Source of the DNA: Rhineura floridana
Taxonomy: Eukaryota; Chordata; Lepidosauria; Squamata; Rhineuridae
DNA: 64,000 nt
Direction: 5' to 3'
Assembly (NCBI RefSeq): GCF_030035675.1
Contig: NC_084485.1
Location: 98,848,838 to 98,912,837 of the forward strand
The notes beneath the pieces are model-generated. The model did not search any database and was not told where the DNA came from. It worked only from the letters and a program-made list of their open reading frames with translations. Made by a program: the position numbers and the translations under genes. Positions 1 to 10,121 of the stretch are shown piece after piece (the stretch's first letter is position 1; the number at the start of each line of letters is the position of its first letter).

Positions 1-178
1 GCGACAAAGTTTTTATTCTAGATGGTCCATAAGAGATGGATTGATTCCAGAAAGGAAGCCACAGACCTGAATTTACAAGATCTGAACAGGGTGGTTCAGG
101 ACAGATGCTCTTGGAGGTTACTGATTCATAGGGTTGCCATAAGTCATAATCAACTTGAAGGCACATAACAACAACAAA
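1..178 (+). repeat. BovB/RTE-type LINE, 3' end
   Basis: The stretch ends in a gttgccataagtc...cttgaaggcacataacaacaac tail, the 3' end shared by squamate RTE/BovB LINEs and the SINEs that borrow their machinery. The sequence before the tail (a short coding-like end followed by a direct run into the tail) recurs at 26163-26262 in opposite orientation, so it belongs to the LINE itself and not to a SINE head. The 5' part lies outside the window. Confidence 0.7.
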
Positions 179-1169
179 ACATGGTCCATATCTGTTACCC
201 AGAAGTTACATATTATCATACATAACATTTTCAAAGGGTTGGCCTCTTGCATACCTTGCAAGTCAGCAATCTGCTCACAAGATTCCTATTTGGGAATTAC
301 AAATCCATAGATTATGAGCCAAAAAGCTGCACATGAACGCAGCAGGTAACATGAAAAAACAGTTTCTATAATGCGTTTTAGTTTGGTCAGATGAATGCAG
401 ATTCATATTGGGGTTCTGATTTTAACATGAAACCACTCTTATTGGATGAGTTAAAGAATGGGCAAGTGCCCGTTGTATGTCCAGGGTATAGCAAGGTGTG
501 CTAAATGAAAGCAAATAAGTACATGTAGGCCAAAGTGGATTTAAAATGGCCACAACCATACTGGTTACAGCTCACAGAGTTTCACATGGCCTGGGCAGGG
601 ATACAGTCATCAGCACAAATGCCCATCCCTACCAGCACACTATAATACCATTAAAGGGAGTTGCATGATTTGGGGGGGGGCACAGCATGAACAAGTACTG
701 GGGGTGCTTGTGTAACCCCAGAGTGTGGCAGCCATGCCAGCCCTAAGGATGAGGTCTTGATGTGAGATGCCAAGACTCCTTGAGGGGATCCTCCCCAGTG
801 GATATGCCCATTCTGATTGAGCCTGCTATTCAACATATAACCACACAAGGACATACATAAGGTTCCTGTTTAGGTGAGGACTCAGGGCTTCCAATAAGTG
901 TATATATACTCCAAGCATGCAGTCTGAACCAAACAAGACAGGCTGTTTCCCAGTTTCTTGCAAATATCCCAATTCTAGTCACTGCAGACATATTTGGAAT
1001 GTTTTCTCTTTGCAAAAGCAACATGATACCATGGTGTTATTTCTTTCATAGCTCTATCTAAAGCACTGTAGTTCAATTGCTAAAAGGTTGGATTTGGACA
1101 GAGGAGCTCTGGCTTCATGTTGCACCTCTGCAGCAGCCTGATTGTGTGGGCTTGGACTGGTCATTTCTT
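179..1169. other. No gene seen
   Basis: Unique-looking AT-rich DNA. The short open frames on both strands show no codon bias or family resemblance. I recognise no repeat here. Confidence 0.6.
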
Positions 1170-1430
1170 GTTGTTGTTCTATGCCTTCAAGTCAATTACG
1201 ACTTATGGCGACCCTATGAATCTTTTATATAGATAGATAGATAGATAGATAGATAGATTCATAGGGTTTTCATGGTAAGAGGTATTCAGAGGCGGTTTAC
1301 CATTGCCCTCCTGTAAGCCTACAGCACCTGATATTCCCAGGCAGTCTCCCCTCCAAGTACTAGCCAGGCTTGACCCTGCTTAGCTTCAGAGATCAGACGA
1401 GATCAGGAGTGTTCCGGGTAGTACGGCCAT
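1170..1430 (-). repeat. 5S rRNA-derived SINE (5S-Sauria-RTE type)
   Basis: Read on the minus strand, the head matches the 5S rRNA gene from its start (ATGGCCGTACTACC...) through GAGATCAGACGAGATC-like and AAGCAGGGTCAAGCC-like internal promoter segments to the GGGAGACTGCCTGGGAAT-like end. It then passes into a body and the RTE/BovB-like tail with TTGAAGGCATAGAACAACAA. ATTTCTT on both flanks (about 1163 and 1434) is a likely target-site duplication. A GATA microsatellite has expanded inside the body. The second copy is at 24834-25074. Confidence 0.88.
1231..1257. repeat. (AGAT)n microsatellite
   Basis: About seven tandem AGAT units inside the SINE body, in the place where other copies have a short ATAT spacer, so it expanded after insertion. 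Confidence 0.95.
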
Positions 1431-1439
1431 ATTATTTCT

Positions 1440-2765
1440 TAGCTTCATTTTTTATTATTAAATTTATATCTCCCCCTTCCTCTGAGAAGGAGAACCAGGG
1501 AAGCAAACAAAAACACTAAAAGGACTCTAAGACATATTTAAAACAAAAGACTTTAAAACATATTAAAACAAAACACCTTTAAAAAGCAGCTTCAAAAATA
1601 TCTTAAAAAACAATTCCAACACAGACATAGACTGTGATAAAGTTTCTACTTAAAAGGCTTATTGAAATAAGGTCTTCAGTAGGCACCGAAAATATAACAG
1701 AGATTGTGCCTGTCTAATGTTTAAGGGGAGGGAATTCCAAAGGGTAGGTGTCACTACACTAAAGGTCCACTTCCTATGTTATGCAGAACGGACCTCCTGA
1801 GAAGACAGTGTCTGCAGGAGGCCCTCAACTGCAGAGCGCAGTGATCGACTGGGTATATAAAGAGTAAGGTATCCTGGTCCCAAGCTGCATAGGGCTTGTA
1901 CACCAAAACTAGAACCTTGAACTTGGCCCAGTAGCTAACAGGCAGCCAGTGCAATTCTTTCTGCAGTGGGGTAACATGTTGGCAATGCCCTGCCCTAGTG
2001 AGCAGTCGCACTGCTGCATTTTGCACCAGCTGCAGCTACTGGGCCAACCTCAAAGCCACATAGAGTGCATTACAGTAATTCAGCTAGAGTTACCAGTGCG
2101 TGGACAAGGGTGGTCAGACTACTCCTGTCCAGAAAAGGCCACATCTGTCTTACCAGCCAAAGCTGGTAAAAGGCACTTCTAGCCACAGAAGTCACCTGGG
2201 CCTCTAGAGACAAAGATGGATCCAGGAGCACCCCCAGACTACGGACCTGTTCTTTCAGAGAAAGTATGACCCTGTCCAAAGCAGGCAACTGGCCAATTAT
2301 CAGAACTCAGGAACCACCAACCCACCATCTTGCTAGGATTCTGAGTCAGTTTACTGGCCCTCATCCAGCCCACCACTGACCCCAGGCACTGGTCCAGGGC
2401 TTGCACAGACTCTCTCGATTCAGATGTTACAAAGAAATAGAGATGGATATCATCAGCATACTGCTGACACTTTGCCCCAAATCTCCTGATGACTGCTCCC
2501 AGGGGCTTCATATAGGTGTTAAACAGCATTGGGGACAAGTTGGTACCCTGTGGCACCCCACAGCACAACTGCCAGGGTGCCGAAAGACAATAATCCAATG
2601 CTATTCTCTGAAAACAGCCCTGGAGATAGGATCAGAGCCTCCAATACCCATGTCACCAAGTCGGCCCAGAAGGATACCATGATTAACGGCATCAAAAGCC
2701 GCTGAGAGATCAAGTTAGAATAACAGGGTCACACTCGCCCTGTCCTCCCTGTTACAGGTTAGGTA
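1440..2765 (-). mobile_element. Non-LTR LINE (Jockey-superfamily/Vingi- or Rex1-like), degenerate RT half
   Basis: On the minus strand the sequence encodes the C-terminal half of a LINE ORF2. Reverse-transcriptase block A is seen as AAFDAVNHGILLGRL near 2690. The catalytic block C is QYADDIHLYF near 2440, and further on are LGVLLDPSLSLEAQV (about 2230) and NAAVRLLTRAG...LHWLPV (about 1950). A 3' tail made of AAATTTAATAATAAAAA-type repeats ends at about 1444. Several frameshifts and stops separate these blocks, so the copy is dead. The same family recurs at 27.6, 30.2, 42.9 and 52.5 kb. It differs from the CR1 copy at 62.9 kb, and the exact clade is uncertain. Confidence 0.85.
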
Positions 2766-4308
2766 ATCCTTACCTTTAAAATGAGAATCATAGTAGACTC
2801 CCCCACAGGATTATTGTGAAATTAAGCAAAAATGTAAAGCTAATGAACATGCTGTATAAAATTTTAAACAGTGAAACAATTATAATTTGAAAGTTTTTGG
2901 ACTGGTTTAAACATGACAATTGCTGGGTGCTATTCCTCAGTTGAATCACTTCCCCTTTGTTTGTATACCATTGGCGAGAATCATAATAATGTTAGACACA
3001 GATCCTACTGACAGGCTTGGCAGACATGAATGTTGTCGCCAAAGAAACATATCAATAGGCAAAAATCTACAAGTTGTCACTGTGCCCAGACTTATTACTT
3101 GTCATTGTGAGGAAATTATTTTGACTGGGCTCCATTCCCCAAGGTCAATGCCAAGGTTACTTTATTTGTTTTTATGCCATCAGTCGTGGGTGGACAATTG
3201 CTGGAACAGTTGCCTTCTTTGCCAAATATCTTGTGCATGGTGCCATCCTGCACATTCCTATCCTTTAATAGGTGACCTCTTGGCCAGTTTGAATCTGCCC
3301 AACCTTTTTAAGCGGCTTGTTAAGTTCTAACTCGTTACCTTCTCAGTGCCACCATGCTCTTCTCTGTGTCTTGCCAATGGCCATCAGTGTCCCAGTCCTG
3401 GACATTGTGTTTCTTTATACCACAATGTATGCACAGGATAAAAATGGCCACTGCAGATAAACATTCTAGACTGTACTTAATTTCAGAAAAGGTGGCAATC
3501 CTAGGTCACCTGTTCCTTGTGGGGGAGGCTGTGTCTGACCAATCATATGAATAAACCTGCTTTGTATGTTTGCTATCCTTGATTGCTCTAATTCAAATTC
3601 TACACTTACATAGATATTTTCTTTATAGGACACTAAAGTGATTTAGTGACTGAATAAGTGACTGAATAGGTTTATCACAGGGATTCATCTCAGACTGATA
3701 GTTTTCAGTAAATTTGCCTGCATTGATTACTGTGAACAGGCATATAACTGGGCAACTAATTGATGGCCATTGAACAAAAGAACATTAATGACCTTTGATA
3801 GCTGGCAAACTCTCCCCCCTGCCTCTGGAGAGAGACAATCTTGAGCTAGCAGGAGGGACAGAGAAACAGTTAATAGCAGAATTTGAATTTGGACAGAGAC
3901 TGGATTGAGACAGAGCTGAGAGTTTTAAGCTGGAGTTGGCTAAAATCTGAAGCATCTTTGGGTGCAGTTCTTTCGGAATCTGAAGTGGAATTAGCTTTTC
4001 TGCAACTTGTTTTTAGAAGTTTCCTTGTTTCCAATATGCTTTGCTTGTTTATTTGTAAATAAATGTTGCCAACACACCAGACTCTCTTTTTATCCTACAA
4101 AGGAAGCTTAACTCTGTAGTTCTTCTCTTGGATGTCTCACTGGAAAGTAGGGTCTGCATAACAGTGTGTGCTATATTTGCTGTATTTGGTCCAACTGAAC
4201 TGACACCTAAATGTGGCATTTATATAAGAGAGGAGTAAAAGCGCTAGAGATATGCCATTAAACACATGCTTAAAGACAAAGATCATAATCTATCAATAAC
4301 CTCTTTAA
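2766..4308. other. No gene; possible old LTR-like segments
   Basis: No supported gene. Around 3550 (ATGAATAAACCTGC) and 4060 (TTTGTAAATAAATG) there are polyadenylation-like signals preceding sequence that could be the ends of old solo LTRs. I could not find paired termini or target duplications. A region at 3160-3420 has hydrophobic residues in one plus frame but is interrupted by stops. Confidence 0.4.
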
Positions 4309-4492
4309 GGGGAAGATGTAGCTCAGTGGTAGAGCATCTGCTTTGCATGCAAAAGGTCCCAAGGCATCTGCACATAGGGTTGGAACAGACACCTGTCTGA
4401 AACCCTCGAGAGCCACTGCCACTCACTGTATACAATACTCAGCTAGATGGACCAAGAATTTGACACAGTGTAAGGCAGCTTCCTATGTTCCT
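4309..4492 (+). repeat. tRNA-Ala-derived SINE
   Basis: The head GATGTAGCTCAGTGGTAGAG is a tRNA-Ala A box, followed by CTTTGCATG, the Ala-TGC anticodon loop. The expected B-box segment is partly lost just after it. The body contains CTGTCTGAAACCCT, AATACTCAGCTAGATGGACC and a terminal GGCAGCTTCCTATGTTCCT. Related copies lie at 36405, 60021 (minus) and 61721. Its right end abuts the composite repeat within about 30 bp. Confidence 0.88.
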
Positions 4493-4519
4493 AAGGTAAG
4501 CACAATGATAATGAAAGAA

Positions 4520-5032
4520 TTATACAGCCACGGGAGTGGCAGTACGCTATAGTCAGCATGGATTTTTCACATTCCACAATGTTAAATTGAAAATACCCCC
4601 ATGCCATTCTGATGCTTCCCATAAGCTTATTTCAAAACAAAACCTTACAAAACTTACAGTCCTGAACTCAGAAACGCTTGTTTAACAACCCTCTCAAAAC
4701 AGTCAGAAAGAACTGAGAGTTCAAAGTCTAAAGAGAGAGGAAAAAACCCAGACACCTTTTGAACTTTTTTCCCTCAGAGTTCTCACAATCTGTTGAAATT
4801 CATTAAAAATCAGCCATGTTCACAGAGTACCTGTAATCCTATTACTGACGTTTCCCCATACTCTGACCTTCATCTTCTGCAGTTTAAACGATTAAAAAAT
4901 GCCTGGCTGATTTTTAATTAATTTAAGAAATTTTGGCTGGAACCCAATGATAGTGTCAGACATGCTCAGTAAGAACCAACTCTCAGTGTTCTAAAAGCCA
5001 GACTCACAGCTGCTTGGCCTGGCTAATCAGGG
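4520..5032 (+). repeat. Unclassified composite repeat, copy 1 (left part)
   Basis: Starting at TTATACAGCCAC, this roughly 510-bp stretch is collinear with 33556-34084, for example CACATTCCACAATGTTAAAT, CTGAACTCAGAAACGC and TTGAAATTCATTAAAAATCA in the same order. Both copies then run directly into the same fold-back MITE. No coding potential is seen. I do not recognise the family. The consistent junction suggests that the MITE is part of, or was inserted early into, a longer transposon. Confidence 0.75.
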
Positions 5033-5077
5033 GGCCACACCCACCCCTGACTTTATTTCACTTTAGACAGTCATGGC

Positions 5078-5411
5078 TGTTGGATGTTGTATCTGGAGCA
5101 AGCAGATGCCCAGGATGCAGAACAGTATAGTGACAGGCTAGATGCCAGTTGAAGCAATGAGCCGGACAAGCAATAAGTTTTAAGAGTCACTTTACTGACA
5201 ACATATCACAAGCTCTCTCTGTACAAACTCCTCGACCCCCACACTCACAAGTGTCTGCTGGCCCTCTATATAGATAAGGCCAGCTGCCCGAGCCTAGGTT
5301 TCTTAGCAACGTGTCCTTGAAGATGGCTCGAGCTCTGCCAACTTTCGCTGCTAAGTCACGTAGCTCACTTGTGGAAATTTAACCTCTGCTTTCTCGGTTT
5401 AATAGCCAACA
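5078..5411 (-). repeat. Copia 3' LTR
   Basis: This is the downstream LTR of the minus-strand element, with termini TGTTGG/CCAACA. It contains a TATATAG box (about 5267-5273) as a promoter candidate. It is about 99% identical to 8675-9008. Confidence 0.95.
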
Positions 5412-5423
5412 ATCCCCCACCTT
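5412..5423 (-). promoter_or_regulatory. Copia polypurine tract
   Basis: Immediately inside the 3' LTR the minus strand reads AAGGTGGGGGAT, a purine-rich run in the position expected for the plus-strand primer of an LTR retrotransposon. Confidence 0.75.
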
Positions 5424-5597
5424 AAATTTCCACATTCAGCCAGTTACATTTCTCTTCCATTTACATGTGTTACATTTTACATGTCATTACATTTACATCA
5501 TTTGGTTTTATTCTTCTGATACATTTCCTTTTATTTCAGTTTACATCACTTTCATTTGTAATACAGTTACTCCATTGCAATCTCAGCATCATTTTCA

Positions 5598-6128
5598 TTA
5601 CATTTCATTACTCTTCATGATTTCCATCATCCCACTTTTTTCAGTCATACCTACTTGATTTATCAGTTTTGAGAACTTGTCTTCACTTAGTGGTTTTGTC
5701 ATAACGTCAGCCAGCATATCAGCAGTGTTACAATAAGTTAATTCCACAAACCCTTGTTTAATCATTTCTCTGACATGGTGATATTTGATGCTGATATGCT
5801 TGGTTCTCTTGGTGTGTGCTTCTGACTGAGCTAGCTTAATGCAGGTCTGATTGTCCTCATATATTTTGATTGGTTTGTCTATGCCTTTTCCAATTTCAAA
5901 CAGTAGATGGTCGAACCAGGTAAGTTCATTACAAACCAGAGACAACGCTATATATTCAGCTTCTGAACTTGATGTTGCCACTATAGTTTGCCTCTTGCTG
6001 CACCAATCAATCACTGAATCATATAATAGAATGACAACACCAGTAGTAGACTTGCGGCTACTGGGATCGCCAGCATGATCCGCATCTACATAGCAGCACA
6101 TACTCCCATGTTTACTGTTGGACAACAC
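5598..6128 (-). pseudogene. Copia pol part: RNase H
   Basis: The frame shows the copia RNase H signature: CYVDADHAGDPSSRKSTTG, then WCSKRQTIVATSSSEAEYIAL and a HISIKYHHVRE block. In the family this domain degrades the RNA strand during reverse transcription. It is part of the fossil element at 5078-9008 and has no independent function. Confidence 0.9.
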
Positions 6129-6152
6129 TAGACCTTTACTGCTAGTACCTTG

Positions 6153-7109
6153 CTAATACCTCAGGACTCGTTTTATTCCTTGCCAATCTGTCTCAGTAGG
6201 CTGTTCTACTTTTCGACTTAAGATGCTAACAGCATTACAAATGTCAGGTCTTGTTACCTTAACAAGATATTGCAACTGTCCTATGATGTGTCTGTACCTA
6301 GCAGTGTTTTCACAAGCTGTCTCTGTGTTTTCTTGTTGAAATGATGTTGTCATGGGAGTCCCTACTGCCTTACATTCAGACATCCCACAATCTGCTAGTA
6401 TTTGTTTTATCTTTCCTTCCTGTTTTAACACGAAACTCCCATCTGAACCCCGTATGACCTCTGTACCTAAATAATGACTTACAGGTCCCAAACTTTTCGT
6501 TACCACATGTTGTTTCAGACTATTATGGAACTCTCTTTCGTCTTCCTCCTCATGGGACAAGTACAGGATGTCATCCACATAAACTAGGCAGTATGTGAGC
6601 CCCCCCTTTCTTTCTTTCACATACACACAGGGGTCTGCCACACAACGCTTGAAATTCATTGACTGCAGAACATCATCTAGTTTTTCGTTCCAACAGCGCG
6701 CACTCTGGCGCAGACCATACAGGGATTTCTGTAACTTGCAAACTAGACCTGGCTGTGTTTCACATCCGGGAGGCTGTTCCATATAGATTTCTTCTTTCAA
6801 CTCCCCATGTAAAAACGCCGTGCCAATGTCATAGTGGCTTACATGCATGTTTTCTATGGCAGCTATTTTTAGCAAAACCCTGATTGACTCATGTTTCACC
6901 ACGGGAGCGAAAACTGCACCGTAGTCTGTCCCGAATTGCTGTGTAAAGCCCTTAGCTACTAGGCGTGCCCTATACCTTTGTATCTGTCCTGTACTCGACC
7001 GCTTACGTTTAAATATCCACTTACACCCTATAGCTTTCTTCCCTGGGGGCAGAGGTACTAGCGTCCATGTGCCATTATTTTGCATTGCTTCCAGCTCCTC
7101 TTTCATCAC
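6153..7109 (-). pseudogene. Copia pol part: reverse transcriptase (RVT_2)
   Basis: The frame encodes the copia-type reverse transcriptase. It has GCKWIFKRKRSSTGQIQRYR followed by RLVAKGFTQQFGTDY, FLHGELKEEIYMEQPPG, KSLYGLRQSARCW and the YVDDILYL catalytic box. It ends with SHYLGTEV and YRHIIGQLQYL typical of the connection region. The order RT then RNase H, both 3' in the element, matches Ty1/copia and not Ty3/gypsy layout. Confidence 0.93.
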
Positions 7110-7163
7110 TGCATGCCATTCATTCTGTTCGGCTATGGGTAATTGTTTTATATCCCCGAGGCT

Positions 7164-8453
7164 TCAGGGTTCTTTTTCCTGCTCTGTTTTATAAGCCACG
7201 ACATCAGCATCAATCACTGGTGTCTGTGCTTTCACTGACTGCGTCAGGTTAATCCCTATTGAACCTCTATGTGTCCTGTCTGTGTCTTTACTGAGGACTC
7301 TCTGCTGCATATAGAACAGTGACTTCTTTACTATCCCTTTCATGAATATTTTTCCTCCTCTCATCACATGCACTGAACCCCTTTTGAACATTACTGTGAA
7401 CCCCATTTCATTGAGTTTCGACACAGCCATAATGTTACATTCGATATCAGGAACAAACAGCACATCTGTCATAATGGTATTGAAACCTGCTAATTTCACT
7501 GTACCCCTACTTTTGATCTGTTTCTTAGATCCATCAGCCATTATTACATGATCCTCTACGTCACAAAATGTATGAAACATAGATTTATCTTTGATTATAC
7601 TATTTGTTGCCCCACTGTCAATTGCCCATAAATCTTTACAGTTATTTCCCTGCTCATTGTTAATACATTGCTTATTCTTACTAGCATAGATCACCTGTAC
7701 ACATGGTTTTTTTCCTCTTTCTCTTCTTCTTGCTTCACAATTCCTTTGCAGATGTTGCCTGGAACCACAAAAATAACACGCCTTTTGTCCATACAGTCTC
7801 TCTTGTGCAGCTTTGTTGTTCTGCTTTTCCACGTTGTGTTTAGACTCAGTCTTTTCCTGCTTTGCCATTTCCTGCCTCCTTTGGAATTCTTGTAAAAGTT
7901 TGCCTTCTATATAATCCATATTGAGATTTGCATCGTCCATTGCTTCCAAAGAGCTCACCAGACTATCATAACTTGAATCTAGTGAAGCTAATGTGATATA
8001 CACTTTTTGCGTTTGAGAATGTTCAATTTCACGTTCTGACAACTCAGTAAACAGTCTGTTTATTTCCAAGAAATGCTCTGACATGGTTGTATCTCCAGAT
8101 AAGCGCATCTGATACAATCTTCTGGCAAGATATATTTTAGAACTGGCAGTCTTTTTCACATGAATATTTCTTAAAGTTTCCCAGGTTTCCTTTGCCGTTG
8201 TTGCATCACGCACGTGCAGTAATTGAGAATCATCAATAGCAAGAACAATTAACGCCTTTGCCCTCTCATCCAGCCTTCTCCAATCTGCTGGAATAGGCAC
8301 CCCGGCGGGTGGGTCTTCTGCGATAGCTTTCCACAGGTCTTCTTTCACTAGAAAAGCCTGCATTCTCTGTTTCCAAGTGCCATAATTTTTCCCTGTCAGC
8401 CTTTCCAAGGGAATCCCGGCCGATAACGTAACAGACATACTTTCACTTTTCAC
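7164..8453 (-). pseudogene. Copia gag and protease part
   Basis: The 429-codon frame begins with a UBN2-type copia gag (GKNYGTWKQRMQAFL; LYQMRLSGDTTMSEHF). It continues with a CCHC zinc knuckle CYFCGSRQHLQRNC around residue 226. Next come the aspartic-protease core WAIDSGATNSII and a GAG-pre-integrase-like segment. Gag forms the particle and the protease would process the polyprotein. This is part of the fossil at 5078-9008. Confidence 0.92.
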
Positions 8454-8654
8454 AGTTCACCGCCTTTGTAATTAGAGCTTCTCACCTCTGTCCTTCAGTC
8501 AGGTTTTTTTATTTTTCCCATGGCTCTCTCACAGCTTTCAGCTCAGCTTTCGGTTTCTCCGTCTCTCTGCTGTTTTACTCGCTGGTCTGCAGTTCTGGCT
8601 TTTCTCTGCCGCTTTTCTGCAATCCTCAGCACCAGGTAACCATCAGCACCAGGT

Positions 8655-8672
8655 AACCATCCTCTGCTACCA
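8655..8672 (-). promoter_or_regulatory. Copia primer-binding site (initiator tRNA-Met)
   Basis: Two bases inside the 5' LTR, the minus strand reads TGGTAGCAGAGGATGGTT. This is complementary to the 3' end of eukaryotic initiator tRNA-Met, the primer used by many copia elements. Confidence 0.9.
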
Positions 8673-8674
8673 CT

Positions 8675-9008
8675 TGTTGGATGTTGTATCTGGCGCAAGC
8701 AGATGCCCAGGATGCAGAACAGTATAGTGACAGGCTAGATGCCAGTTGAAGCAATGAGCCGGACAAGCAATAAGTTTTAAGAGTCACTTTACTGACAATA
8801 TATCACAAGCTCTCTCTGTACAAACTCCTCGACCCCCACACTCACAAGTGTCTGCTGGCCCTCTATATAGATAAGGCCAGCTGCCCGAGCCTAGGTTTCT
8901 TAGCAACGTGTCCTTGAAGATGGCTCGAGCTCTGCCAACTTTTGCTGCTAAGTCACGTAGCTCACTTGTGGAAATTTAACCTCTGCTTTCTCGGTTTAAT
9001 AGCCAACA
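8675..9008 (-). repeat. Copia 5' LTR
   Basis: This is the upstream LTR of the minus-strand copia element, paired with 5078-5411. The outer flank is ATGGC, identical to the other side. Confidence 0.95.
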
Positions 9009-9256
9009 ATGGCTTCCCCCAAAGAATCCTGGGAAGTGTAGCTTGTGAAGGGTGCTGAGAGCAGATTCCTATTCCACTGACAGAGCTCCAGTGGCCAGAC
9101 TGGTTTAACAGTCAGCCACTCTGATTGAAGGTCTGTGAGGGGAACAGGGCATCTCCTAGCAACTCTCAGAACCCTTCACTAACTACACTTCCCAGGATTC
9201 TTTGAGAGAAGCCATGACTGTCCAAAGTGAAATAAAGGCCTCATGTGGATGTGGCC

Positions 9257-9466
9257 AGGGACAGCTTTAGTTTAAATTTGTGTGGAATTTCTGTAGAATA
9301 AAGTTCTGTAGAATAAAAAGGTGGGGGAAATGCTGAAAAGCAATTATACTGTTCACAATGTTTTCCTTTTGGAAAGGAAAGGGGCTTCCCCTCTGCCCAG
9401 TGCCCACCCACCTACCCACCCAATCTCTTCCCTTCCCCCTCCTCCTACCCTCCCTCCCCTCCCCCA
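9257..9466 (+). repeat. Composite repeat copy 1, right part
   Basis: AGCTTTAGTTTAAATTTG directly follows the MITE, as in the copy at 34503. The two copies then diverge where the 34-kb copy carries a hAT arm. No gene is seen. Confidence 0.5.
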
Positions 9467-9677
9467 GGTCAGTGTTGGACTTTGACTTGGGAGACCAGGG
9501 TTCGAATCCCCACACAGCCATGAAGCTCACTGGGTCGCCTTGGGCCAGTCACTGCCTCTCAGCCTCAGAGGAAGGCAATGGCAAAACCACCTCTGAATAC
9601 CATTTACCATGAAAACCCTATTTTTAGGGTCACCATAAGTTGGGGTCGACTTGGATGCAGTCCATTTCCATTTTCAA
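9467..9677 (+). repeat. Sauria SINE (tRNA-derived, BovB-tailed)
   Basis: The tRNA-related head has the B box GGTTCGAATCC near 9500. The conserved body reads CACTGGGTCGCCTTGGGCC and GGCAATGGCAAAACCACCTC, and the tail has GTCACCATAAGTTGGG...GACTTGGATG. The same 3' half appears inverted at 63899-64000. Confidence 0.9.
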
Positions 9678-9734
9678 ACATGATTGCACAGAAATAAATC
9701 CCACAGAACTCAAAAAGTATGCAACTGGTCAAAC

Positions 9735-9867
9735 CCACCCTCCCTTCTCCTCCCTCCTATCCCCTCCTTCTTGCCCCTTCCCTCCTCTCCCCCTGCAATC
9801 CTCTCCTTTTCCCTCCCCCTCCCCCTCCTCCTCCCCCTCCCCCTCCCCCTCCTCCTCCTTCTCCCCA
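9735..9867. repeat. Polypyrimidine/polypurine tract (CCCCTCC-rich)
   Basis: About 130 bp of nearly pure C/T on the plus strand, with several CCCCCTCCCC units near the end. The minus strand therefore has many GGGGG runs separated by one to three bases. Confidence 0.9.
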
Positions 9868-10121
9868 TGGTCAGATTTACCTATCTTAAGCATAATTGCA
9901 GAGGGGTAAATCCCACCAAACTCAATAAGCATGCAAATGATCAATGTATTCCCAGCAAACTTACACAGGATCCCATTTCTTACCTCCCGGATTAAAAAGC
10001 AGAGAAATTCACTAATAGGCAAAAAACCTTGCGGTTTAAGAATGTACCTATAGCCCACAGATATTTCTATTATTATAACATGTGCCTCTGAGCATATGGT
10101 GAGTGGTGGCAACACCTGCAA
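9868..10121 (-). repeat. Unclassified repeat R, inverted copy
   Basis: Read on the minus strand, GCAGGTGTTGCCACCACTCA, CATATGCTCAGAGGCACATG and GAAATATCTGTGGGCTATAG match the plus-strand copies at 10912-11207 and 34770-35067. About 200 bp of their interior are missing. The sequence further on (GATCATTTGCATGC, CTGCAATTATGCTTAAGATA) extends the family past the end seen in the other copies. Confidence 0.75.

Larger units (their letters stand above)
5078..9008 (-). mobile_element. Ty1/copia LTR retrotransposon, complete ends, internally broken
   Basis: Two 334-bp direct LTRs (5078-5411 and 8675-9008) start TGTTGG and end CCAACA. They are flanked by the exact 5-bp target duplication ATGGC (5073-5077 and 9009-9013). 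Coding parts on the minus strand are gag with a zinc knuckle, protease, copia-type reverse transcriptase (YVDD) and RNase H. At 3.9 kb it is shorter than the roughly 5 kb usual for copia and not all expected pol domains are recognised, so it is a broken fossil with about three breaks. The LTRs differ at 3 of 334 positions by my count, so the insertion is recent on a vertebrate scale (a few million years, inference). Confidence 0.95.
5033..9256. mobile_element. Fold-back MITE interrupted by a copia element
   Basis: The outer arms 5033-5077 and 9009-9256 together form a palindromic element. The ends read GGCCACACCCACCCCTG and, inverted, GGCCACATCCACATGAGG. Inner arms share AAAGAATCCTGGGAAGTGTA in inverted orientation. 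The 334-bp-LTR copia element sits between the ATGGC repeats in the left arm. An uninterrupted relative is at 34085-34502 and a related one at 29114-29436. Confidence 0.8.

Noticed and set aside
2920-3330. 136-codon open frame on the plus strand
   Set aside because: Cysteine- and leucine-rich without a domain. A different frame of the same stretch looks more protein-like, but it has stops.
3731-4162. Possible solo LTR (polyadenylation signal near 4060 and a terminal ACA)
   Set aside because: No matching target duplication, no second copy in the window and no clear left terminus.
4309-4385. Functional tRNA-Ala gene
   Set aside because: The cloverleaf fails after the anticodon arm, the B box is damaged, and the SINE body follows.
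9640-10121. Open frames of 89-130 codons through the CT-rich tract
   Set aside because: They are read through a low-complexity polypyrimidine run and parts of a repeat.
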